Shown here: positions 55,017 to 64,000 of the stretch, in pieces
How positions within the stretch are numbered: the stretch's first letter is position 1
Layout: every line of letters starts with the position of its first letter
NCBI RefSeq assembly: GCF_018739865.1
Contig: NZ_JADOER010000002.1
Location: 146,859-210,858, forward strand
Reading direction: 5' to 3'
Origin: Leptothoe kymatousa TAU-MAC 1615
GTDB taxonomy: Bacteria > Cyanobacteriota > Cyanobacteriia > Phormidesmidales > Phormidesmidaceae
Length of the DNA stretch: 64,000 nucleotides
The notes under the pieces: generated by a model
The model's input: only the letters and a program-made list of their open reading frames with translations
What the model was told of the DNA's origin: nothing
Database searches by the model: none
Made by a program: the position numbers and the translations under genes

Positions 55017-57706
55017 ATACGGAACGGTTAGTCGAAGCTCTGAATGAATATGCGCTCAATCCGACAGAGATTGCGGATATTCTTTGGTTGGCGTTACGAC
55101 AACCGCCTATAGATATTGCCCCCGAACCTGAGGAAAAGGATTCGTCTGAAACAGATGACATAGACCCACAGCCCTTGGATGAGGGGAACCCACCCATTGA
55201 GGAGGAGGAGGATCCTGATGATGGGGATGATGATGAACAGCCAAATAATCCTGCCGCCGATATTGCATCAATACCTCCAGGCAACCTTCCCCCTAAAGCC
55301 CTGCCCATTTCTGTTCCTGATGCTGGACTGCTAGAAGAAACACTGCCATTAGTGCGAGCCTTGAGGCCGCTACTTAAGCAAATTGAGTCTGAGACGGCTA
55401 GCCATGTAGATGAAGCAGCCACCGTCGATCACATTGCAGAAACAGATATCTGGTCACCGATTTTACAACCCGATCGCGAACCCTGGTTTGAGGTCGCGCT
55501 GGTCATTGATGGCAGTGCAGGCATGGCCCTATGGCAGCGGCTAATTCAAGATATCCAGCGATTGTTGCGCTGTTACGGATCGTTCCGTGACTTTCGGGTG
55601 TGGGAACTGGTCGTTAAAGACGGGCAGTCCGGTGTATGTGCTCTGCCTGATCGCTCAGTGCGAAGTCCTAGAGCTTTACTGACACCCAATGGTCGGCGGT
55701 TAACCCTGGTGTTTAGCGACTGCACGGCCGATTACTGGTGGGATGGCTCTCTGCAACCTATGCTCGCCCTATGGGGCCAGTCTATGCCCATTGCTATTTG
55801 GCAGGTATTACCGGACTGGATGTGGAAACGCACTGCCCTAGGCGTGGGTGAATACGTAGCAATCCGCAACCGTATTCCGGGGGCCGCTAACCAAGACTTA
55901 AAACCCACCTATTTAGCGTTGCGACCCCCCAAACGCCTGGCGCAACAGAATACAGCAGAGACAACATCCGGCCCCCCTATTTGCCTGCCAGTGATTACCA
56001 CCGATGGCGCATCGATTGGGGCTTGGAGCCGGATGCTTGCAGGCGATCGCAGGCAGTCTGCCCCTGGGTTTGTTTTACCTGCTGACGGTTGGGAGCGGGG
56101 GCGTGAGCGTCCGGCCAATGAATCGGATCAACGGCTAGAGCAATTTCGACTGCGAGCCACCCCCGAGGCTCGGCGTCTGGCAGCGCTACTATCAGCAGCG
56201 CCAGTGATCACACTACCCGTGATGCGTCTGATTCGAGCATCAATGCTGTCGGGCTCATCCCCGTTGCCCGTGGCAGAGGTGTTCCTGGGAGGCTTGTTAC
56301 AACGCTCTGCTGATCAGCCTGCGGATACTGGGGCTGAACTGGTTCAATATGACTTTCCTGTCGAAACCCGTGACAGGTTGTTGGATATATTGCCCCCTGT
56401 CGAGGCTGTCAGCGTCATTGATGCGGTGTCTGGCTATGTGGCAGAACAGTTGAACTGTACCTTAGCGGACTTTAGAGCCCTGTTATTATCTCCTGAGCTA
56501 AGGGCAGAAGCTGAGGCCTATGGGTTGAAAAAATTTGCTCAGGTCACAGCCCGGATTCTGCGCACCCTTGGGGATCAGTATGCAAACTTAGCCGATCAGT
56601 TGGATCCTCGGCAATCGGTAGATCCAAGCACTACTAAGGAATGGCCTGACTTTGAGCTGCAAACCTTTGAATATGCGGTGGCCGAATTCCTTGATTTCCC
56701 ACCCCTGCGAACCCTCGACTATGAGACGGTTCAACTTCAACTGGAGGAAGAACCAAACTTTCCACCGCTACAGACCAAGGAAGTCGAAGTGGTCACCATT
56801 GTTCTGGAGGAACCCACTGGCACAATTCCTGTTGAAGAGATTAAAGCCTTTAGCTTTGATATGGCCATCATTGAGCGCAGGGGTATTTTCAGACGACCAT
56901 GGGAAGTCCGCACTCAGAAACGTCAGGCAGAGCGCTATCGGGAACGGTTGGGAACCGACACATTTATAATGATGGTGGCCGTTCCCGCAGGCAGTTTTGT
57001 CATGGGTTCCCCCGCTGATGAGCCGGAACGGTTCGACAACGAAGGACCACAGCACGATGTACAGGTGAATGGATTCTTTATGGGGCAATATCCGGTGACC
57101 CAGGCCCAATGGCGCTTTGTGGCAGGGCTACCCCAAATTGAACATCCCCTAGAAGCTGATCCCAGCAGGTTCAAAGGGGATAATCGCCCGGTGGAGCAGG
57201 TTTCCTGGTACGAAGCAGTGGAGTTTTGTCAGCGGCTATCGGCCTACACGGGGCATGAGTATGGGCTACCGACGGAAGCAGAATGGGAATATGCCTGTAG
57301 AGCAAACACCACCACCCCGTTTAGCTTTGGAGAGATGATTACGACTGATGTGGCTAACTATAACGGTACCTACGTCTACAACGACGGTCGTAAAGGGCAA
57401 TATCGAGAACAAACCACCCCAGTTACACAGGTTAGGGTGGCCAATGGTTTTGGCTTATGCGATATGCATGGGAACGTGTGGGAGTGGTGTCAGGATCACT
57501 GGCATGGAAACTACAACAGAGCACCGACTGATGGTAGCGCTTGGCTTACTGAAAACGAGGATGTTAATCATGTAGTACGCGGCGGTTCCTGGCCCTACGA
57601 TCCGCGCAATTGCCGCTCCGCCTCTCGCGGCGACCTTACGCCCGACGCCCGCCTCGACACTGTCGGTTTTCGTGTAGTATGTCGTGCCCCGAGGGCTCTT
57701 CAGTAA
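55013..57706 (+). CDS. vWA-like protein with C-terminal FGS sensor domain
   Basis: 897 residues. Residues ~35-80 are strongly acidic. From ~158, VALVIDGSAGMALWQRLIQD opens a vWA-like domain whose metal site (DGSAG) is not the classic DxSxS; TLVFSDCTADYWWDG follows. This matches the SAV_2336-like vWA proteins of MoxR-VMAP systems. A helical middle region (RLAALLSAAPVITLPVMRLI ...) leads to a FGS domain from ~650 (VAVPAGSFVMGSPADEPERF; MGQYPVTQAQW; WYEAVEFCQRLSAYTG; GNVWEWCQDHW). The end is RGGSW then PYD in place of FNS, with GDL and LDTV at the other variable sites. The FGS domain would be the diversified sensor of the ternary complex. Confidence 0.9.
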   Translation: MNTERLVEALNEYALNPTEIADILWLALRQPPIDIAPEPEEKDSSETDDIDPQPLDEGNPPIEEEEDPDDGDDDEQPNNPAADIASIPPGNLPPKALPISVPDAGLLEETLPLVRALRPLLKQIESETASHVDEAATVDHIAETDIWSPILQPDREPWFEVALVIDGSAGMALWQRLIQDIQRLLRCYGSFRDFRVWELVVKDGQSGVCALPDRSVRSPRALLTPNGRRLTLVFSDCTADYWWDGSLQPMLALWGQSMPIAIWQVLPDWMWKRTALGVGEYVAIRNRIPGAANQDLKPTYLALRPPKRLAQQNTAETTSGPPICLPVITTDGASIGAWSRMLAGDRRQSAPGFVLPADGWERGRERPANESDQRLEQFRLRATPEARRLAALLSAAPVITLPVMRLIRASMLSGSSPLPVAEVFLGGLLQRSADQPADTGAELVQYDFPVETRDRLLDILPPVEAVSVIDAVSGYVAEQLNCTLADFRALLLSPELRAEAEAYGLKKFAQVTARILRTLGDQYANLADQLDPRQSVDPSTTKEWPDFELQTFEYAVAEFLDFPPLRTLDYETVQLQLEEEPNFPPLQTKEVEVVTIVLEEPTGTIPVEEIKAFSFDMAIIERRGIFRRPWEVRTQKRQAERYRERLGTDTFIMMVAVPAGSFVMGSPADEPERFDNEGPQHDVQVNGFFMGQYPVTQAQWRFVAGLPQIEHPLEADPSRFKGDNRPVEQVSWYEAVEFCQRLSAYTGHEYGLPTEAEWEYACRANTTTPFSFGEMITTDVANYNGTYVYNDGRKGQYREQTTPVTQVRVANGFGLCDMHGNVWEWCQDHWHGNYNRAPTDGSAWLTENEDVNHVVRGGSWPYDPRNCRSASRGDLTPDARLDTVGFRVVCRAPRALQ
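57578..57691 (+). repeat. DGR-like variable region, copy 2 (VR2)
   Basis: 114 bp, same boundaries and length as VR1. The invariant codons are identical at DNA level. Variable residues are PYD, N, GDL, A and LDTV. It lies in the last 43 codons of the vWA-FGS gene. Confidence 0.88.
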
Positions 57707-57738
57707 CCCTCTTTTTCTTTTACCCTCTTACCCTCTTT

Positions 57739-57751
57739 GGCGCGTAGCGCC
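57739..57751 (+). other. Conserved post-VR hairpin, copy 2
   Basis: GGCGC-GTA-GCGCC, 47 bases past VR2. The shorter distance than in copies 1 and 4 comes from a missing block around the stop codon. Confidence 0.55.
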
Positions 57752-57808
57752 TCGATTTTTCTAGCTCCCAGCGGCTCCGCCGCCATCCTCAACTCCATTT
57801 CCTAATCT

Positions 57809-58642
57809 ATGGCCACCTTGTCAGCACAACCCCCAATTTCCTACAAACGACGACAGGAAACCATCCAGTTCTTTGCCGAAGTCCTAGCTGAAAACCTGAC
57901 CTTGGAAATGGTGCAAATCCTTGCAGGCACATTTACCATGGGCTCCCCAGACGATGAACCAGAAAGATTTGATAATGAAGGGCCACAGCGAGATGTAACA
58001 GTGAATGAGTTCTTTATGGGGCAATATCCCATCACCCAGGCACAATGGCGCTTTGTGGCCGGGTTAACCCAGGTCGAACGAATTCTAGAATTAGACCCGT
58101 CTGGATTCAAAGGGGCTAACCTTCCAGTGGAGCGAGTATCGTGGTACGACGCTGTAGAGTTTTGTCAGCGACTATCAGCCTATACGGAACGTGAGTATGG
58201 GCTACCGACAGAAGCAGAGTGGGAATATGCCTGTCGAGCAGGGACCACCACCCCGTTTCATTTTGGGGAAATGATCACGACTGAGGTGGCTAATTATCAA
58301 GGTACTAAAACCTACAACAACGGACCAACCGGTGAATATCGACAGAAGACAACGCCCGTTGAACACTTTGGTATTGGCAATGCGTTTGGTTTATATGATA
58401 TGCACGGAAATGTATGGGAGTGGTGCCAGGACCATTGGCATAGTAACTATAACAATGCTCCAACTAATGGAAGAGCTTGGCTCGCTGAAAAAGAGGATTC
58501 TAGACGTGTAGCACGCGGCGGTTCCTGGAACGGCAATCCGCGCAATTGCCGCTCCGCCTCTCGCAACAACATTACGCCCGACTACCGCTACTACACATTC
58601 GGTTTTCGTGTAGTATGTCGTGCCCCGAGGGCTCTTCGGTAA
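57809..58642 (+). CDS. Stand-alone FGS-domain protein 3 with variable C-terminus
   Basis: 277 residues, ATG 57809, 102 bases after the vWA-FGS gene. It is close to that gene's FGS domain (MGSPDDEPERFDNEGPQRDV; FFMGQYPITQAQWRFVAGL; CQRLSAYTEREYGLPTEAEW; NVWEWCQDHWHSNYNNAPTN) and shares its C-terminal type (CRAPRALR versus CRAPRALQ), so it probably arose by duplication of that 3' part. Variable residues are NGN, N, NNI, Y and YYTF, close to the asparagine-rich sequence expected of an unmutated template. As in the others, the FGE cysteine pair is absent. Confidence 0.92.
   Translation: MATLSAQPPISYKRRQETIQFFAEVLAENLTLEMVQILAGTFTMGSPDDEPERFDNEGPQRDVTVNEFFMGQYPITQAQWRFVAGLTQVERILELDPSGFKGANLPVERVSWYDAVEFCQRLSAYTEREYGLPTEAEWEYACRAGTTTPFHFGEMITTEVANYQGTKTYNNGPTGEYRQKTTPVEHFGIGNAFGLYDMHGNVWEWCQDHWHSNYNNAPTNGRAWLAEKEDSRRVARGGSWNGNPRNCRSASRNNITPDYRYYTFGFRVVCRAPRALR
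58514..58627 (+). repeat. DGR-like variable region, copy 3 (VR3)
   Basis: 114 bp. This copy keeps the most AAC/AAT codons at the variable sites (AAC, AAT, AAT, AAC, AAC), so it is the nearest to the inferred template. Confidence 0.88.
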
Positions 58643-58674
58643 CCCTCTTTTTCTTTTACTCTCTTACCCTCTTT

Positions 58675-58687
58675 GGCGCGTAGCGCC
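58675..58687 (+). other. Conserved post-VR hairpin, copy 3
   Basis: GGCGC-GTA-GCGCC, 47 bases past VR3 and eight bases before the REP-like palindrome at 58695. Confidence 0.55.
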
Positions 58688-58694
58688 TCGATCT

Positions 58695-58719
58695 GGCACC
58701 CAGACTCCGGCTGGGTGCC
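58695..58719. repeat. REP-like palindrome, copy 2 (perfect)
   Basis: GGCACCCAG-ACTCCGG-CTGGGTGCC, a 9-bp perfect stem. The arm sequence differs from copy 1 but both arms differ together, so pairing is conserved while the loop is invariant. Confidence 0.75.
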
Positions 58720-58754
58720 CTCTCCAGCGGCTCTGCCGCCACCACTGAGAGGTA

Positions 58755-58877
58755 TTACCCAGTCAGAACCTCCAACAACCCCACCTCTCCCATATAATTC
58801 CGATAGTTCGAATATCGCCAATGCTCCGGCCTATCTACATAGCCACGCTTCACCGGATTATTATGAATATAAGTAGG
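58755..58877 (-). pseudogene. C-terminal remnant of a RAYT/Y1-type transposase
   Basis: On the minus strand the frame YIHNNPVKRGYVDRPEHW, then RYSNYRNYMGEVGLLEVLTG and a stop at 58755-58757, is the typical end of REP-associated tyrosine transposases (IS200-like Y1 family). Upstream of it the frame loses similarity, so only about 40 of ~170-200 residues remain. RAYTs mobilise REP palindromes, which lie on both sides here. Confidence 0.75.
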
Positions 58878-59335
58878 TGAACTCAATTTTGTTAAACTAC
58901 TTTGGTTCTGCCCCCAAACCCCCAATTTTGGGGGCTGTGAGTCTGGACTCCCCCAGAATATAGCTCAAGGGACATTCAAGAAAGGGGGACGGGAGGGGGC
59001 CTCGATATCTGAAAATTAATTAGGATCACTTACTTATGCATTGAACTATGTGCGCCAAGCTATAAGTTCTCGGCTGACGCGATCAGGTGCCCATGGTTTT
59101 CCATAATGACGTAGCTGTAGAGCATTAGTCGATGATGGGTTTGCAAGAACCGTAGGGAGTCCAGCAGGATTGTTATGAGTTCTGGTTTGCTGAATATGGT
59201 CATCTATTGGACGGTAGAGCAAGTGATGAAGTGAGGTTGTGGACCGAGAACTCGGGATCGGGATCGGGCCATTGTATGGATTAGGCAGAGCTTTTTTAGA
59301 GTGCCCAGATGGGGAGAGGCAGAGCCTTGGGGATG

Positions 59336-59358
59336 GTGTCCAGCCGGAGTCTGGGCAC
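59336..59358. repeat. REP-like palindrome, copy 3 (inverted)
   Basis: GTGTCCAG-CCGGAGT-CTGGGCAC; read on the other strand the loop is ACTCCGG as in copies 1 and 2. It is opposite in orientation to copy 2, an arrangement known for REP pairs (BIMEs). Confidence 0.6.
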
Positions 59359-59409
59359 TAGAGTGGGACTAGGCGGTAGAATCGGGATAGCTTTTTTTTT
59401 GTCATTTCT

Positions 59410-60255
<846 letters not shown>

Positions 60256-60304
60256 AGTGGGCTCTTTAGTAACCCTTTTTCTTTTTTACTCTCTTACCCT
60301 CTTT

Positions 60305-60317
60305 GGCGCGTAGCGTC
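60305..60317 (+). other. Post-VR hairpin, copy 4 (weakened)
   Basis: GGCGC-GTA-GCGTC, 70 bases past VR4. One C-to-T change turns a G-C pair into a G-U or mismatch, so this copy may home less well if the hairpin matters. Confidence 0.5.
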
Positions 60318-60520
60318 TCGATTTTTTGACGCTCATACCATTGCCTCAGAGAGCCGTTTTATAAACGGTTGGCCCATAAAGGAACCTATCGCGATAGCCC
60401 GCAAAACGTTCCACGTAGGTTACTCCCCCCTCTTAACCTCAATTGCTAATTCTGAGCTTATGCCCCTAGTGTGCCAGTTGGCTCATTTCACTGAACTACT
60501 TTTGGACTACCGAACCACAG

Positions 60521-60793
60521 TTAGGTATGTGGATGCATCTTTTTCCCCGCCACATACACACCATTAGCACTGGGCTGCTCGCCGCCATCCTTCAGCCATA
60601 CCTGGCCATTTTGCTTCAGAATAGTTGCCTGGACTCGGCTGATGCTGTCCCGGTAGTCGTTGGGGAAATTCCCCATCGCCACGCGATAGGTACAGTTGCC
60701 CCGGCCAATGGTGATTGGAAACTGATGTAGGGCGATTGGTGTCCGCTGGGTGGCCTGGCCTGGACAGGTTTCGACCAGATGTAACTGACTCAT
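60521..60793 (-). CDS. Short FHA-domain protein
   Basis: 90 residues. FPITIGRGNCTYRV, DSISRVQATILKQNGQVWLKD and SANGVYVAGKK are the conserved strands of a forkhead-associated domain, which binds phosphothreonine peptides. The Arg and Ser of the binding face (GRG, SRVQ; the usual His is Gln) are partly kept. It stops right after the last core strand, so it is an FHA-only protein or a truncated one. It lies at the right edge of the island, so a signalling role there is possible. Confidence 0.75.
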   Translation of the reverse strand: MSQLHLVETCPGQATQRTPIALHQFPITIGRGNCTYRVAMGNFPNDYRDSISRVQATILKQNGQVWLKDGGEQPSANGVYVAGKKMHPHT

Positions 60794-60988
60794 GCCCGGT
60801 CTACCGCTGTGCGATCGCAGGCCTCATAAATAAACTACGGTCATTAGGCGGACCGAGCATTATCCTTTGACCACATAGATTAATCGTTGTTGACCTCTTT
60901 AACGTTTCGATACAATAGCAAATGGACAACGGGCCCCATGGGAATGGGGCAATGTTGTTTGGACTGTCCGATTTGTCTATTCGGCTAT

Positions 60989-61729
60989 ATGTGGGAAACG
61001 CTTCAGCTTAGTTTGTATAACCTTAGTCAGCTGGCTAATGAATGGGTGGGTGCCCAGTTAGATCACCTGTCGTTGGCGAGTGTGGCGATTATTGCCGCCG
61101 CTGGTTTGCTCACCAGTTTGACCCCCTGTATGCTCTCCATGCTGCCGATTACGGTGGGCTACATGGGGAGCTACGAATTGGAAAATCGTTGGCAGGCGGT
61201 GGGGCAGTCTAGCTGGTTTGCCCTGGGGTTGGCCACCACCCTGGCCGGTTTGGGCATCGTCGCTAGCAGCCTGGGCTGGGTCTATGGCCAGGTGGGGGTG
61301 GGGTTGCCCATTGTGGTCAGTGCGATCGCAATTATCATGGGCCTCAATTTGCTCGAAGCCCTTCCCCTGCCGCCGTTGCCGTCCTATAGCGGCGCGGACT
61401 TTATGCAAAACAATATTCCGCGATCGCTCAAGTCCTATTTGCTGGGCCTGACCTTTGGTTTAGTGGCCTCCCCCTGTAGCACTCCGGTCCTCGCCACCCT
61501 GCTGGCCTGGGTGGGGCAAAAAGGCGATCCGCTCCTTGGCAGTTCGTTGCTGCTGGCCTACACCATCGGCTATGTCGCCCCCCTGGTGATTGCCGGGATC
61601 TTCACCGCATCAATTAAAAAGATCTTGGCCATTCGACAATGGTCCGGTTGGATCACCCCCGCCAGCGGTGTGTTGCTGATCGGCTTTGGCGTATTTTCTC
61701 TCCTGTCTCGGTTTATGCCAATTGCGTAA
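60989..61729 (+). CDS. ccdA: Cytochrome c biogenesis protein CcdA
   Basis: The frame opens at TTG 60887, but the family's N-terminus is the ATG at 60989 (MWETLQLSLYNLSQLANEWV), giving 246 residues. Six or so membrane helices are present, with the redox cysteines in LLTSLTPCMLSMLPITVGYM and LVASPCSTPVLATLLAW. CcdA passes electrons from stromal thioredoxin across the thylakoid membrane to reduce apocytochrome c haem-binding cysteines (system II). Ccs1 follows on the same strand. Confidence 0.95.
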   Translation: MWETLQLSLYNLSQLANEWVGAQLDHLSLASVAIIAAAGLLTSLTPCMLSMLPITVGYMGSYELENRWQAVGQSSWFALGLATTLAGLGIVASSLGWVYGQVGVGLPIVVSAIAIIMGLNLLEALPLPPLPSYSGADFMQNNIPRSLKSYLLGLTFGLVASPCSTPVLATLLAWVGQKGDPLLGSSLLLAYTIGYVAPLVIAGIFTASIKKILAIRQWSGWITPASGVLLIGFGVFSLLSRFMPIA

Positions 61730-61792
61730 ACATGGTGACCATGAGAGTTTCAGACATCCAACCAACCTTATCCAATTTGCAATTATCCGAAC

Positions 61793-61890
61793 CCTATCCC
61801 CTCCTGGGAGGGGCTCCGGGGTGGGTTGGCCAATGGCGCAATTGTCTAAACCCACCCCGCCCCAAGGGCCCCCCTCCCGAGAGGGGATAG
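61793..61890. repeat. Long imperfect palindrome between ccdA and ccs1
   Basis: The ends CTATCCCCTC...GAGGGGATAG and an inner pair GGGGTGGGTT / AACCCACCCC make a ~98-base foldback. It looks like a MITE-like G/C-rich repeat of the kind dispersed in cyanobacterial genomes. It sits within the probable ccdA-ccs1 operon and could attenuate or process that transcript. Confidence 0.75.
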
Positions 61891-61938
61891 TCGCCATAAA
61901 CAGATTTTTCGAGCAAAAGATTTTATCCCCTACCCGCC

Positions 61939-63300
61939 ATGATTGCTGCCCTGAAACGTTACTTCAAAAAAGACCTGATTCCTCTCCTGGCAGACCTGCG
62001 CCTGGCCATTGTGCTGCTGCTGGTAATTGCGGTCTTTAGCATTTTAGGCACCGTCATCGAGCAGGGTCAAAGCCTCGCCTTTTACCAACAAAACTACCCC
62101 GAAGACCCTGCCCTATTTGGCTTCCTTAGCTGGAAGGTGCTGCTAATCTCAGGTCTCGACCATGTGTATCGCACCTGGTGGTACCTGTCTCTTCTCATTC
62201 TCTTTGGCAGTAGCCTCACCGCCTGCACCTTCACCCGACAAATTACGGCTCTGCGTTGGTTCTCCCGCACCTGGAATTTCTACAGCAAGCCCCGCCAGTT
62301 TGAAAAAATGGCCCTCAGCACCGAGCTAGACACGGGCACCATTAACCAGCTAACAGAATTTCTAGAAGCCAAACGCTACAAAACCTTCCACAAAGACGAC
62401 ACCATGCTCTATGCCCACAAGGGTTTGGCCGGGCGCATCGGTCCCATCGTGGTCCACGCCAGCATGCTAATTATTCTGCTGGGGGCCATGTACGGTGCCA
62501 TGACCGGCTTCTTTGCCCAAGAGATGGTGCCCAGCGGCAACACCTTTACGGTGCAAAACGTGTTTGATGCGGGCCCCTGGGCCGGTCCCCAGATTCCCAA
62601 AGATTGGTCAGTAAAGGTCAATCGCTTCTGGATTGACTACAGCCCCGAAGGCCGGGTGGACCAGTTCTATTCCGACCTGTCGGTGCTGGACGACCAGGGA
62701 GAAGAGGTGAAGCGCAAAACCGTATGGGTCAATCAGCCCCTGCGCTATCGCAACGTCACCATGTACCAGGCCGACTGGTCCATTGCCGGGGTGCGGGTGA
62801 AGATTAACAACAGCCCGATTTTGCAGTTGCCCATGGCCCCCATCGAAACCGAAAATGGCGGCAAACTGTGGGGCACCTGGGTGCCCACCAAACCCGACAT
62901 GAGTGCGGGGGTGTCGCTAATTGCCCAGGATTTGCAGGGTACCCTGCTGGTCTACAACGAAAAAGGAGAACTCATTTCCACCGTGCGGGAGGGCACGTCG
63001 GTGGAGGTGAATGGCGTCACCCTGTCGGTGCCTGAGATTATTGGCAGTACCGGGTTGCAAATCAAGGCGGATCCCGGTGTACCCTTTGTTTACCTAGGGT
63101 TTGGCCTGCTGATGCTGGGGGTGGTTATGAGCTATGTGTCCCATTCCCAGGTGTGGGCGTTGCAGGATGGCGACAAACTCTATGTGGGCGGCCGCACCAA
63201 CCGGGCCCAGGTATCGTTCGAGCGTGAGCTAGTGGCCGTTTTAGATGAACTCAGTGATGGCGATGGTGCCGACACACCAAAGGAGTTGGTGACGTCCTAA
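61939..63300 (+). CDS. ccs1: Cytochrome c biogenesis protein Ccs1/ResB
   Basis: 453 residues. Three N-terminal membrane helices ([60 protein letters not shown]) precede a large lumenal domain. A final helix lies near 385-400 ([20 protein letters not shown]) with the conserved His. [19 protein letters not shown] is a ResB signature. With CcsA it delivers haem for c-type cytochromes such as cytochrome f and c6. It is co-directional with ccdA, 210 bases away. No ccsA is in view. Confidence 0.95.
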   Translation: MIAALKRYFKKDLIPLLADLRLAIVLLLVIAVFSILGTVIEQGQSLAFYQQNYPEDPALFGFLSWKVLLISGLDHVYRTWWYLSLLILFGSSLTACTFTRQITALRWFSRTWNFYSKPRQFEKMALSTELDTGTINQLTEFLEAKRYKTFHKDDTMLYAHKGLAGRIGPIVVHASMLIILLGAMYGAMTGFFAQEMVPSGNTFTVQNVFDAGPWAGPQIPKDWSVKVNRFWIDYSPEGRVDQFYSDLSVLDDQGEEVKRKTVWVNQPLRYRNVTMYQADWSIAGVRVKINNSPILQLPMAPIETENGGKLWGTWVPTKPDMSAGVSLIAQDLQGTLLVYNEKGELISTVREGTSVEVNGVTLSVPEIIGSTGLQIKADPGVPFVYLGFGLLMLGVVMSYVSHSQVWALQDGDKLYVGGRTNRAQVSFERELVAVLDELSDGDGADTPKELVTS

Positions 63301-63368
63301 GGGACTAGGCGTTGAGGGGGGAGTCATGCCATAGTCGTGTCTGCTGACGCTGTTCCCTATGTTTTGCC

Positions 63369-64000
63369 ATGGCAGACGATCTTCGTAGCCAACTGCTGAA
63401 AGAGTTTGAGCATCTGGCGAAAATCCCCAAGTTGTTTGACCGGGAGTATGAGCTGATTCAGCGGGCCCAGGCATTTGAGGCAGAGCATGGGTTGAGTGCC
63501 GACGAGTATCAGCGATTGTTTGGGCTGTATCAGCGGGATAGGGCTTTACCAGACTGGCTGGAAAACATCGTTCGGGTGACCCAACGGTTTCGAGTCATTG
63601 TGCAAACGCTGCAGGGGTTAACATCCCTGGCGATTTTACTCAGTGCCCTACAGTTTCTCTACGGTTTTCGAGAACGACAAACCCGAATCGTCAATGACAA
63701 ATGGGCAACTGTAGCATCGGATATTCGGGTGGGGAGTGCGAAAAAAGAGGCCATTGAATTTCTCCACGATCGGGGTGAGTTGTTGTCTAATTTGGAAGCC
63801 GTCGATACCCAATTGAGCTATCTAAATTTGCCAGGGAAGGCTAATTTGCAGGAGGCTGACTTTCGGGGGGCAAATCTTTATTATGCGTACTTCAAAGGTG
63901 CCACCCTCTACCGCAGTGATTTCTCCAATTACGATGGTGAACTTACCAATTTAGAAGCCGTCAATTTTCAGGAGACCGACCTGCGGCAAGCCAACTTTCG
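63369..64000 (+). CDS. Pentapeptide-repeat protein with N-terminal helical membrane region (partial)
   Basis: Starts at ATG 63369 and runs open to the right edge (about 210 codons). The first ~75 residues are helical and charged (MADDLRSQLLKEFEHLAKIP). One hydrophobic helix (LTSLAILLSALQFLYGF) follows, then from ~145 onward A(D/N)Lxx pentapeptide repeats begin (ANLQEADFRGANLYYAYFKG; NFQETDLRQANF). Such right-handed beta-helix proteins are numerous in cyanobacteria and mostly of unknown role. The end is outside the window. Confidence 0.85.
   Translation, partial: MADDLRSQLLKEFEHLAKIPKLFDREYELIQRAQAFEAEHGLSADEYQRLFGLYQRDRALPDWLENIVRVTQRFRVIVQTLQGLTSLAILLSALQFLYGFRERQTRIVNDKWATVASDIRVGSAKKEAIEFLHDRGELLSNLEAVDTQLSYLNLPGKANLQEADFRGANLYYAYFKGATLYRSDFSNYDGELTNLEAVNFQETDLRQANF

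Larger units (their letters stand above)
58643..59409. other. Repeat-rich intergenic region between FGS genes 3 and 4
   Basis: About 770 bases. From left to right it holds the shared post-VR tail with its hairpin, a perfect REP-like palindrome, the broken end of a RAYT transposase gene (minus strand), a C/G-run dyad near 58911-58938, and an inverted REP-like palindrome at 59336-59358. No intact gene is present and there is no DGR template repeat or reverse transcriptase. Confidence 0.6.

Noticed and set aside
58911..58940. CCCCCAAACCCCCAATTTTGGGGG dyad as a CRISPR or att site
   Set aside because: Single short dyad, no repeat-spacer array and no integrase. It is a simple G/C-run foldback (sequence abbreviated to its core).

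Overview
The window comes from a cyanobacterial chromosome. It carries photosystem I psaL, NDH-1 ndhD, the phycobiliprotein lyase cpcS, the circadian kinase sasA, the cytochrome c system II genes ccdA and ccs1, btpA, a Tic20-like gene and a rimO-crhR pair, and the octamer gcgatcgc (HIP1) recurs in many genes. Genes are short-spaced and on both strands, with several Rho-independent terminators. Nothing here fixes the genus. The large set of conflict-type and signalling genes would suit a filamentous or large-genome, Leptolyngbya-like lineage, but that is inference.

Layout. 0-3 kb: a partial gene, a RarA-type ATPase fused to a methyltransferase-like tail, and psaL. 3.5-10.8 kb: a 1304-codon membrane protein frame, an unknown protein, RNase Z and a cold-type RRM protein. 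10.9-18.6 kb: cobU with a coupled 46-aa membrane peptide, DedA, a coiled-coil protein, rpsF, Tic20-like, crhR and rimO, all on the minus strand. 18.8-32.4 kb: btpA and VKOR-thioredoxin, a REC-PP2C phosphatase, cupin-CocE, hisB, aroB, sasA, PspA and a SPOR-like protein. 32.5-50.1 kb: a DciA-like (DUF721) protein, small cysteine and secreted proteins, a STAND NTPase with TPRs, a DUF4114 secreted protein, cpcS, an M1 peptidase, a methyltransferase, ndhD and ftsW. 60.5-64 kb: a short FHA protein, ccdA, ccs1 and the start of a pentapeptide-repeat protein.

The most striking part is an accessory island at about 50.16-60.8 kb between ftsW and ccdA. It holds a three-gene operon of the vWA-MoxR-VMAP type: a nucleoside-phosphorylase-like effector fused to a VMAP C-terminal domain, then a MoxR AAA+ ATPase, then a vWA-like protein ending in a formylglycine-generating-enzyme-like (FGS, C-type-lectin fold) domain. 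Three further FGS genes stand alone around it. All four FGS genes end in a 114-bp segment of identical length in which 13 of 38 codons vary and the rest are invariant at DNA level. The varying codons have the NNY form expected from AAY templates. After the stop codons, all four share a tail with a small GC-rich hairpin. This is the pattern of variable regions of a diversity-generating retroelement (DGR) targeting the sensor domains of a biological-conflict system. No reverse transcriptase or template repeat lies in the window, so the mutagenic machinery would have to act from elsewhere. A broken RAYT-type transposase end and REP-like palindromes lie in the same island.

Working model (inference): hypervariable FGS domains act as binding sensors, the MoxR-vWA pair couples binding to ATP-dependent remodelling, and the phosphorylase-like VMAP protein is the effector. 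A four-helix membrane protein on the opposite strand could be a further component or a bystander.
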